From Mesostigma viride (Eukaryota; Streptophyta; Mesostigmatophyceae; Mesostigmatales; Mesostigmataceae), in assembly GCA_009746045.1 (NCBI GenBank), contig RPFO01000579.1, positions 62,001-126,000 on the forward strand: a DNA stretch of 64,000 nucleotides, in the 5' to 3' direction. The translations under genes were made by a program, and so were the position numbers. Under the pieces are notes generated by a model that made no database searches, had not been told where the DNA came from, and was given only the letters and a program-made list of their open reading frames with translations. Shown here in pieces: positions 37,943 to 64,000 of the stretch (positions are counted from its first letter, which is position 1; each line of letters opens with the position of its first letter).

Positions 37943-38134
37943 GGCCAGTCATCATCATCTGACAGCGCCTCAAACTCTGTCGAGGAGGAATCTGGCGAGG
38001 AGGAATCTGGCGAGGAGGGGGCCCAGACAGAAAGGAGCAAGGCCGATGATGACGGCAGCTCTGGGCCAAGCTCGGACAAAACTGTGACAGTAGTGCCTGT
38101 TGATATCAGTGAGGAGGACGTGATGGTTGTTTAA
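37733..38134 (+). CDS. Small acidic ORF inside hAT-2, probably a transposase N-terminal remnant
   Basis: 133 aa, starting MSKKNGLAGFKTSTLDALFKK, then a Lys/Arg patch (RDKRKRVE) and a strongly acidic Ser/Glu-rich tail ending SEEDVMVV. It lies in a hAT-like element and mirrors the ORF of hAT-1 in layout and 5' leader. N-terminal (S/T)LDxFF-like motifs are common at the start of hAT transposases, which supports a leftover first exon. No catalytic domain is present. The duplicated copy upstream (ATG at about 37402) is frameshifted after ten codons. Confidence 0.55.
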   Translation: MSKKNGLAGFKTSTLDALFKKQAGEIVETENIVDLGRSLDGKEGRQGRDKRKRVEREEEDGSNAQEEEDGGQSSSSDSASNSVEEESGEEESGEEGAQTERSKADDDGSSGPSSDKTVTVVPVDISEEDVMVV

Positions 38135-38465
38135 TGGCCTCGTGCTGTGCACACTTGACTCTGGCCTACTGTAGCTGTGAAGGATACTAGTCATTATTTT
38201 GTATTTAATGCAGTTGTCAACAACCACCAAGTGATATTGTGTTTTATCCACATGCATTACATGCGTGTGTGAGGCGTGAGCGACCTTAAGTTAATGATGA
38301 AGAAATAAAGCTTCCTCCCCCCCCCCCCCAGGGTTGACGAAGCGCCACGGCAAATAGTCAACCAGTTTGACGAATTGCCGAGGCAAATAGTCAACCATTT
38401 GACGAAGTGCCGAGGAAAATAGTCAACAAGTTGACGAATGACAAAAACCCTTAGTAGAAGCACTG

Positions 38466-39249
38466 GCGGCGACATAAGCTTTGCCTGTTTGTCACCATAG
38501 CCATCAGGCGGATACCCCCAATTATGTGAAGTTATTTCTAATAACCAAACATGCTCACTTCAGGCCCTATTATTGGACAGCCATATCCGATAGACAGGAA
38601 GTCTTGTGTCTGTATGAACAAGCAGAGAGACGCCCGACCAAAAGGGGACCACCGCTCTCTACCGCGTAAGTACCGTCTCGTAGGAATGGCCTCTAGACGG
38701 GAAACGACCACCCTCTACGATTCCTGGAGAGTGCTAGGAATCTCCCCTGTCTCTTGGGGTTTGAGAAGTCCGTTCTGTCTTTAATGACAGGAGGTAAAAG
38801 ATCTGTGCATTTAGTGGAGCAGAGACCACCATTTTATTCTGTTACAAGGGTCTAAAGCCTCGTGCCCAGCTCACTCCGATGAAAAAGTGTAAGGTGAAAA
38901 GGGGTGGGTAGTGAAAAAATAGACAGGATGAACAAACATAACAGTGAGAGTAATGAAGTGTATGCTCAGCGGGTTATTTTACTGGTCAGGGATAGTTGTC
39001 TCATGCTTAATAAGGCTTTTGTGGTTTGCGCCTTGCAAGGGCATCACAAAACCAAGGTCCTCAAGCTGCAATTGAATCCTTGCATGCATAGATCTGTGCA
39101 GCGCAACTCTCCTGTTCTGCGCGTCGATCTGATTCACAAGCATTCCTATAAAAGGACTTTTTGCCGAGGCACGAGATCTTTGATCTCATTCAGGCCGCAT
39201 GCATGTAGACACGATCCCCACATCGGTGGGGGAAACACGTGTAACTAGA
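38466..39249. other. Region without recognised features
   Basis: The ORF at 38904-39248 has no known domain and no ATG-based support. Confidence 0.4.
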
Positions 39250-39405
39250 TTTGGCAACAACCGCAGGTCGGGCCGTGGCGCCCACAACCCGACCACTCAC
39301 GGCGGTTAGATAGTTTTCGTCTCCATCTCCACCTCCATGTCTACACCATTGATGATTTATGCTCATGTGACGCAGTCTATGAGTTTATTATGCAATTAAA
39401 TGGTT
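39250..39405 (+). mobile_element. Decayed LINE 3' end
   Basis: It resembles 16950-17088: GGGCCGTGGCGCCCAC, TTAGATAG, a CCATCTCCACCTCCATGTC run, then GATTTATGCTCATGTGACGC and an AT-rich tail (TTATTATGCAATTAAAT). Confidence 0.6.
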
Positions 39406-39799
39406 GTCTGATTGAATTAGCGCAGGCATCCGCAACTGCCTCCCCAACCAGACTGCGCTACCAATGAATTTATCGATCCACAACGCGAGGTTCAAGAGCT
39501 GTGGTTCCCCCGGGTAGGACGCATGACAACCCTTCCAACACACTCTCAACCCATCGAAAACGTTTTCAATCCTCTCAACACACGTTCAGCAACCGGGGTT
39601 TCAGTGCAGGACTTTCTGCTCACCGGTCATCATCCGGTGCTTCGCCAAAACCCTCGAGACCCTTTTTCAAAACGATTTTCAGCAGGTCGTCTGAAAAGTG
39701 GGACTTTCTGCTCGATCATGGGCTGCCATCGACCACTGGCATCCGCAACAGCCCAGCCCCCTCACGAGCCCCTCTTTAGGCGCTTGCATCCGCCATAAT

Positions 39800-40407
39800 T
39801 ATGCTCATCGTGGGCTGTTGTTGACAAACTAACATCCGAACCATGCCCCCCCGCCCCCCCCCAAAAAAAACTTTCGGCAAGCACTCTGCGCTTCCATACG
39901 CAACACGTGCATATCAGGCGCTGACATTGCACGCTTGCGTTCGTGATCGGTAAGCATTTTAAGACTGTCGTTGAGCGCTTGCATACCCGCCAGTCCCCTC
40001 ACATGCCATCATCGACGGCAAACGCTGGCATCCGCAACGCATGACTTCCACCGATCAAGAACGGAACTGTCCTTGGGCGCTTGCATTCGCAACCCATGCG
40101 TTCCAAACTTCCACTGATCAAGAGCTGTTGTGAGCGCACCCCCCTCATCCCCCTACGAGATGTCGTTGAGCGCTTGCACCCGTAGCACCCCCCTCATCCC
40201 CCTACAAGCTGTTGTTGAGCGCTCGCAATCGCAGCACCCCCCTCATGCCCCTACGAGCTGTCATTGAGCGCTTGCACCCGCAGCACCCCCCTCATCCCCC
40301 TAGGAGCTGTCGTTGAGGGCGCAGCACACCATGGCCTTGTGATGGCCGGAATACTACGAGCTGTCGTTGAGGGCGCAGCACACCATGGCCTTGTGATGGC
40401 CGGAATA
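39800..40407 (-). repeat. Tandem array derived from the last LST8 exon (3' flank)
   Basis: Next to the stop, two exact 54-bp copies (40304-40357 and 40358-40411) repeat the last 17 codons plus the stop of LST8. Further out, about eight degenerate units (for example at 39966, 40078, 40128, 40158, 40207 and 40257) keep TGTCGTTGAGCGCTTGCACC and GCAGCACCCCCCTCAT. Similarity falls with distance from the exon. Confidence 0.88.
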
Positions 40408-48494
<8,087 letters not shown>

Positions 48495-49264
48495 CGCTGG
48501 GCGACGAAAGCGCCGCTAAGCGCTAACGCGTGCTGGCTGTCGTGGGAGAAGTGAAATTACATTCTTTCCAATGCCGACTGTCGACATATTCTTCCTCTCT
48601 AGACATGAAAGGAAACGTGCCTACTATCTAGACACCACGTCCAAATTGACGTTTCCGGTAGTTCATGTCGAAAGGTAAATGTATGATACCCCGGGGCAAT
48701 GGCAGTATCGAACGCAGGTATAATTGCAATTATCTATGCCAAAATGATAAAAATTTCCTCTGCGCACTCAGTTGAACATGAGTGCCTTATGCCCGCGTTA
48801 TTTGTACATGAACCGCCATACGCCATGACCAGGACAGCGTGTTTTGGCTAGCAGGCATATAACTCTTGCAGCGTTCGCCCTTGGAACCGCAATGGGCACG
48901 CCGGGCAAATTGCTCCCCGTTGGGCAAGACGGTCATTCGTACGACCGTACGTGTCATAGTACGAACATGAAGCCCAGCCACGATGCACAGGCGAACCGCC
49001 AACTGGCACGGCGGCGCACCTTCCTTTTCCGGCCACGGCGAATAGCAACGCCGGCTCGGCCGAGAATCCCGAATTCCCGGTGCCAAACGCAGCGGTCGTT
49101 CCTCCGCCCGCGGCCCGGCCCGGAGGACGGTGTTGCCCACGACCGGCCGAATACTGTACTGGCTCAGCGGACACGGTCCTTCATACTGAATTGGTGTGGG
49201 GCTTCATACTACAGTATTTATACCAGCCACGACCGTCATGGTGTTCCCGTCATGGCTGACCATA

Positions 49265-49990
49265 TCAGTCAAGGAGACGGCAACCAGTGCATGCCAGAAA
49301 TCATCATCATGCCGGCTGACTGACCATAATGATAATGCACGCTGACTGAGGGCCCGGGACTGATATGCACCGACGCTCCTAAGTAAGTAAGTAAGTACCT
49401 GTGTGTCATGTGCATGGGCATGCCACTTAGTACTATGCTAATCTCATTAGAAAAATCATAACTGTACGAAAGTTACAAGTATCGTCGGCGGGCATCATAG
49501 TGCCCCAATGACCATATGGCGTTGGATCGCCACGCGTCTAGGAATAGTTGTCTCACTTCATACAGTCGCTAGAGGGGGGTATAATCCTCATCTGAGCTAT
49601 CCTCTACTGTAATGGCAGACGAGGCGGCACCTGGTGTAGTGGCTATCATCCTCAGGGGCAATCACCTCCACCTGCAGACTTCTACCCTGGCGCGAGCACT
49701 GGGCCGCGGGGCCCATGGGTTTGAAACAGGAGCATGCCCCTCAGGACGGTGCTTATCGCAGACGGCATTCCATTTCTCCTTGTCTATCATGCGGGCGCGG
49801 AGTACAGATAGTCCCAGAAGCCCTGCATCCTCAAGCAGTTGTGTCACATAGGTCCGGGTCGCGTCGCGTCGGTGCGGGGCACGCTCTTCCTGCCCCGACC
49901 ACCGGCCGGCCCGTGCCGGTGTGCCCATTCCTGCCGGCCAATTGACCGACATACAATTTCTGGCCTGCGCTGGTTGTCTCCTTGATACGT
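49265..49990. repeat. Inverted pair of R1 fragments
   Basis: TCAAGGAGACGGCAACCAGT and GCATGCCAGAAATC at 49270-49305 face the reverse complement (GATTTCTGGCC-like, ending GGTTGTCTCCTTGATA) at 49958-49987. The pair may bound one fold-back element. Confidence 0.45.
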
Positions 49991-52299
49991 TGACTCAGTT
50001 GGTTGCTACGACTGGTACACTGACAGCTCTAGGGCTTAGAAGCCCCTAGAACCGGCTCCATCGGTGACGACTCAATGTTATGGCATGATCATGTGGACGC
50101 ATGCGCATAGCTGGCAGGAATAGTTGTCTCATAAGATTAAAAGAAAATTGTTGGCTTGCACCAGCCACTTGAGCTAGTTACAAGGGTTTTCCTTGCAAAA
50201 ACACACATTCCTACCTTCCACTATACACTTTTCAGAATGAGAAATTTTTTTGACTTATACGTCATGTCACATTATTTAATTAGATCTGTCAGGTAAAATA
50301 GTTCAGACTGACATAGTATTCATCACACAATCCTCTATCACCTAGACTTTGCTAATAGACAACCAGAAGTTGGCCCATGGGCACAAAATCCTCTGAACAT
50401 TGCAATCGCCATCTGCAATCGCTAGACCAATTCCTTCCCTTGGTTACTGCCCAATGCGGCAAGAGGCACTAACTCATGCCATGGCATGGCATGCGGTTGC
50501 ATTTCAGCACGGGATAGACCCATGCAAGCCTGTTCATCTCACCGGGCCACGGGACTCTCGCTATGCCCTTGAACCTGCGCTCACATGCAAGTTCTGCTCC
50601 TTTCAATCTCTGCCTATCATGCTAACTGTTCTTGCCAACCCAATGATAGCGATAAGGTGGGGTTGGCCACGATTCCCACTAGAATTAGAGAGGTGAAGAG
50701 CCAACCATTTCTCCCAGGGATGCTTCATCACAGCTTTTCGACCCAGGTCCTCTTTGCCACCAAAACGCCCTCTAAGCCTTCTTCGAATGTGCGATCCGTT
50801 CGTTGCTGCGAACGGGCGAAAAAATCAACCATCCCATCAGCAATCTGCAGTGGGGCACGAGAAAATCGGTGAGCTGTGCCCCTTGCTATTACTTCTCTCC
50901 TCCGAACATTTCTGGAAAGGAGGTCCGACACGGATTATCAACGCCGAGGCCAGAAGGGTGCCCACAAATTTAGAACTCCTCTCCCCCACGACAAGAAGGG
51001 CATCCCCTTCAACATCCGCAGCTCCATGCAGCAATAAGGGATTAATTCCCCTGAACAGGAGCACGCTCTTGTTCCCTCCCAACGCACGGCTTGTCAGCCC
51101 CAGCCCTGGTCTAAGTCCCTCGTGCTCCGAAAAGCATGCTCAGATCGCATCGAGCTCTTGAGCAAGAATTCCCATTCCTTCTCTGCAAGCATGAACCCCT
51201 CAAGGGACAAGGCTCTCCATGCATGAGAAGAGAGGTAAGGAGGCTAGGGTAGCCCAGCCCTGGACCCCAGTGTCCGTAAACTGCTCCGCAAGGCAATGGC
51301 TGTGGGTGCCCAATATAGTGACCGCGATGTGCCCACTACAGTGACCGCGATATGCCCACTGCTTCGCGAGGCACCCCCATTTGCAAGGGGGCTGGCTTGC
51401 GATAATGTTGGTGGTCCAATCGGGGACCGGGGGGCATGCATTCCTCTATTTCTGCCTGACGCGTCCTCCCCGACATAAAACCTTGGCCTTGCTCCCAAAA
51501 CACTCCCCACCTTTTCACAATCTTCTCCCCACTGCATCGCGGCAAAACCCCCCAGTCGGCCGCAGGCGATGATGCGAAAGCAACCGAGGCAGAATGAACG
51601 CCTTCCGGGTAGGTCTTTAGCTGTTCCGTTGCACCCCGTTGACCTACCTTTTCCCCTCCCACTGCAACCAGTCAGAAAACCCCAACTGCCCCCCTCCCCC
51701 CCCCCCTCTCTGGCAGGCAGAGTCATTGCCCTCTTGCTGCCTTACCGGACAGGCACAAGCCAGCGTTACTGCCCTTAACTGCCCAAAGCAGTCATTCTCA
51801 TTAACCGTCCCACATTGCAGACCCAAAAATTACCTGAGAAGGTTTCAAATCACATCCTGGAGAAGTGACTGCCTTGCAAGGATATTGGCCAAGCATTTTG
51901 GTCAAACCTTTCAGCCATGCTTTTCTCCCATCCCAGGCCCGCACTGTCTCTCTCTGCCGCAGCGCACTCGGCCAAATAACGAGAATAAACGACCGATAAG
52001 ACCCAGAGCGCACGGGTCCGCTCTGATGAGACCCAGACGACAGGCAGACGACGAGATCCACTGTGGGGGATGTACCCCAACATGCGGGTCCCCTGGAGAT
52101 GCATGCGCCCTCAACTGCGGCCCCCCTCATCGCCAGCGGGCAAAGACACGGGCTGTCGTCCTGTGGCCTAACCTCCAATGTGGCCAGCTCACATGCCCAG
52201 CGCGGCAGTCTAATCCGCCGCCCTCATTTGCAACAGGCAAGGGGGCGCAGTGACTCCTCAACAGCCGCCTGCAATCCACCCCCTGCGCTCTCCCCTCGG

Positions 52300-52740
52300 C
52301 CCTAAGCCCCAGGCCACCTGACGCACTGGCATCGGCTCCCACAGCACGCAGGAGGGGGGGAGTGCGCCTTCAAGCCTGGCCGCAGGCAGGAGCGCGTCTG
52401 CTCATGCCGCCATCCGCCACCTGTTCCTCTAGCCCTCCCCGAAGGCAGGGGCGCGTCTCCACATGCTGCCATCCGCCACCTGCTGCTCTTCCCCCCCCCC
52501 CAGCCCTCACTGCGGGCACAAGCGCGTCCGAGCGTTGACAACTGCCATCACCGCACGCAGGAGTGCATCTGTGGGTCAAACATCGCCTTCACCGCAGGCA
52601 GGATTGCTTCTCCTGACGCCGCCACCTGCCTCTCGAGCCCTTGCCGCACGCATGTACGCGTCTGTGCGTTTCGCCATGCCTTCAGCGCAGGCACGAGTGC
52701 ATCTGCAGCACCTGGTACTTGCGGCTAGAGCTGCCGCCCG
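52300..52740 (-). repeat. Degenerate copies of the GT29 last exon in its 3' flank
   Basis: The exon end at 52750-52812 (CCGCAGGCACGAGTGCATCT and GCAGCACCTGGTACTCGCG) is echoed at 52689-52727 (GCGCAGGCACGAGTGCATCT, GCAGCACCTGGTACTTGCG) and more weakly at about 52550, 52595, 52440 and 52380. Confidence 0.85.
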
Positions 52741-52746
52741 CCCCTT

Positions 52747-62699
<9,953 letters not shown>

Positions 62700-64000
62700 G
62701 AGTACAGCCCGATGTGCGCTTGCTGTCTTCAATCGGCAACAATGAGTTCCTCCTGCGTTCTTCGAATCTCCAGTAGTTTGCTTTCTACATTGCTTCCTCA
62801 CTAAGTCGCTGTGACAGTTCGCCATGCTCATACCCTTATGGGTTTCATTCATTCGTGGTGGTTTCCATGCCTCCAGCCCCGAATGTATTCACGATCACGT
62901 ACAGCGAATTCCCCGGAGTGCATTTGAAACTTGAAAGCTCTGGAAGCTGCAGCTTGTGCCAAGACAACGTTGATATAGCCAGCTTGTCCGCCCCATCGGC
63001 TATTTTCTTTTCATGTTACCAAACATTCCCCTCACTGGCATTCTTATTACAAACTAGGGACCACCTTCATTTGCTAATGATGCCTCTGGCGCGAGGCCAC
63101 AAGAGGATAACTGGCCTGAAATAAAAGCGGTTTATTCGTATCGACCGCGCAAGTAACTCGTATGTCCCCAAGGAAGAATTCTTAATAACCTGGCGCCATG
63201 GCAGAGCGGGTTGAGCGACTCGTTCTTTTATGATGGCGCCCGTATCTCTTTACGCGGGGTGCCGGACTGTTGCCGGCAGTCACGAGTGATCCCGCACTGA
63301 ACCCAGATAGTCTCGTGGGAAAGCGCAACACAGTGTGGGCAACTCTCAACTACAGTTGTTGTTGTGTCCCACGTCGCCGCACATGAGCAGCAGAGAATCT
63401 ATAGTCGCCGAGGGCCGGATATGTATAGTTCAACTGTAGTATGAGAATTATTTGCTTGGAGGTTATAGAACCTGGGACTTTCGAACCCTCAACAACAGTA
63501 AGGTTGTGTTCCGGTGAAATGGGTGTTACCTAGTTTATTTCCGGTGAAATGGGTGTTAGGCCCGGTCTATACGACTTTTATTAAAAAGCTTAAGGGCACA
63601 AATTTACACGTGGACGGCTCGATCTTGCCAATTTTTCATCTTGCGGTGCTCCTCGAGGCAAGCCATCAAGGCGGGGATCGATGCGGCCGTAGCAAGATCG
63701 GATCGCGTAACGCTAACGTAACTCCCATAACCGCCCGAAAATTAGGTGGTGGAACCGCTGTGTACGAACTGGGTACGGCGGTACCTAGTTCAAGTTAAAA
63801 TGGGTCCGATTTTTAATAAATCAGCGCATTTTTAAGGGGGGTCATTAAAAATCACGTTAAAAATATAATGGGCTACTCGGCAACATAACATAAAGTTGGC
63901 GGGAGAATCTCGACTGTAAGATTTTGCCGTCCACCTTATAACGTCTTCGTACTGTTCCCCACACGCGCCGTATGCCTCCGTCCACGGTGACTTGAGCCCA
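62700..64000. other. Upstream region of GT29, no gene recognised
   Basis: It should hold the GT29 promoter and 5' leader. It also has a sequence shared with 6205-6441, and TTCCGGTGAAATGGGTGTTA twice in direct repeat (63511-63530 and 63540-63559). The ORF at 63514-63798 overlaps these repeats and is not supported. Confidence 0.45.

Larger units (their letters stand above)
36849..38465 (+). mobile_element. Second hAT-like non-autonomous element (hAT-2)
   Basis: The right end reads CAGTGCTTCTACTAAGGG on the minus strand (38465-38448), and the left end reads TATTGCTTCTACTAACGGG (36849-36867). The consensus CAGTGYTTCTRCTAA is shared with hAT-1. Both subterminal regions (36869-37041 and 38331-38441) are built of TTCGTCAACC motifs in both orientations, often next to CTCGGCAATTCG. 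No 8-bp target duplication is visible, so the left end may be mutated or the element chimeric. It carries the ORF at 37733 and a 331-bp tandem duplication. Confidence 0.75.
48495..52746. other. Intergenic region between LST8 and GT29
   Basis: No reliable gene found. It contains two R1 fragments (49265-49300 plus, 49958-49990 minus) about 0.7 kb apart in inverted orientation, AAGT repeats near 49380, and, close to GT29, decayed copies of its last exon. Minus-strand ORFs near 50694-51082 are open but not recognised. Confidence 0.45.

Noticed and set aside
50400..52300. Possible gene between GT29 and LST8
   Set aside because: Overlapping ORFs on both strands without domains or splice support; could be mobile-element debris, but nothing was recognised.
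63192..63240. tRNA-like segment with a box A match (TGGCAGAGCGGG) and 8-bp inverted ends
   Set aside because: No box B (GGTTCRANNCC) and no cloverleaf can be drawn; kept only as an inverted repeat.

Overview
The window looks like nuclear DNA of a green alga or another member of Viridiplantae. It carries a nucleus-encoded plastid ribosomal protein bL35 with a transit peptide, a plant/cyanobacterial-type S4-domain protein, an ACT-domain Raf-like (STY-type) kinase, LST8 and a pentatricopeptide-repeat protein. Coding exons are GC-rich, introns are long and GT-AG, and the rest is dense with retrotransposons, DNA transposons and microsatellites. The lineage cannot be resolved from this sequence alone.

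Layout. 1-2.5 kb: C-terminal part of a PPR protein (+). 4.05-5.9 kb: plastid bL35 (-). 6.8-10.7 kb: S4-domain protein (+), whose 2.8-kb second intron contains an intact-looking non-autonomous hAT element. 11-24 kb: a nested pile of L1-type LINE copies in both orientations, interrupted by a 1.77-kb DNA transposon and by two small retroposons with target-site duplications. 25.8-30.5 kb: ACT-domain kinase (-). 32.6-36.6 kb: LINE 3' ends, an LTR-like junction and a 2.1-kb LINE with a 9-bp target-site duplication. 36.85-38.5 kb: a second hAT-like element. 40.4-48.5 kb: LST8 (-), nine exons. 48.5-52.7 kb: repeat-rich intergenic DNA. 52.7-62.7 kb: a GT29 sialyltransferase-like gene (-), five exons, whose introns hold very large hexamer and purine arrays.

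The five reconstructed genes do not form an operon or a pathway. Two (bL35, S4 protein) are probably plastid-targeted and divergently arranged, two (ACT kinase, LST8) are signalling proteins, and one is a Golgi-type glycosyltransferase. For bL35, the S4 protein, LST8 and GT29 every splice junction joins in frame from the chosen ATG to the stop. In the kinase all junctions also join in frame, but the start codon is uncertain.

The most unusual signal is shared by several genes. The introns and 3' flanks next to exons are largely degenerate tandem copies of the neighbouring exon edge, including the splice site or the stop codon. It is clearest in LST8 (54-bp copies of the terminal exon after the stop; about six copies of the exon 8 donor edge; several of the exon 5 acceptor edge) and recurs in the kinase, the S4 gene and GT29. 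The second main signal is a pair of related hAT-like elements (ends CAGTGYTTCTRCTAA), each carrying a short ORF with an FFxPG or LFKK N-terminal motif. The third is a LINE family whose 3' ends share a hairpin followed by variable AT-rich tails, and whose CCAT-rich 3' UTR appears to seed the two long CCAT/GGAT microsatellites.
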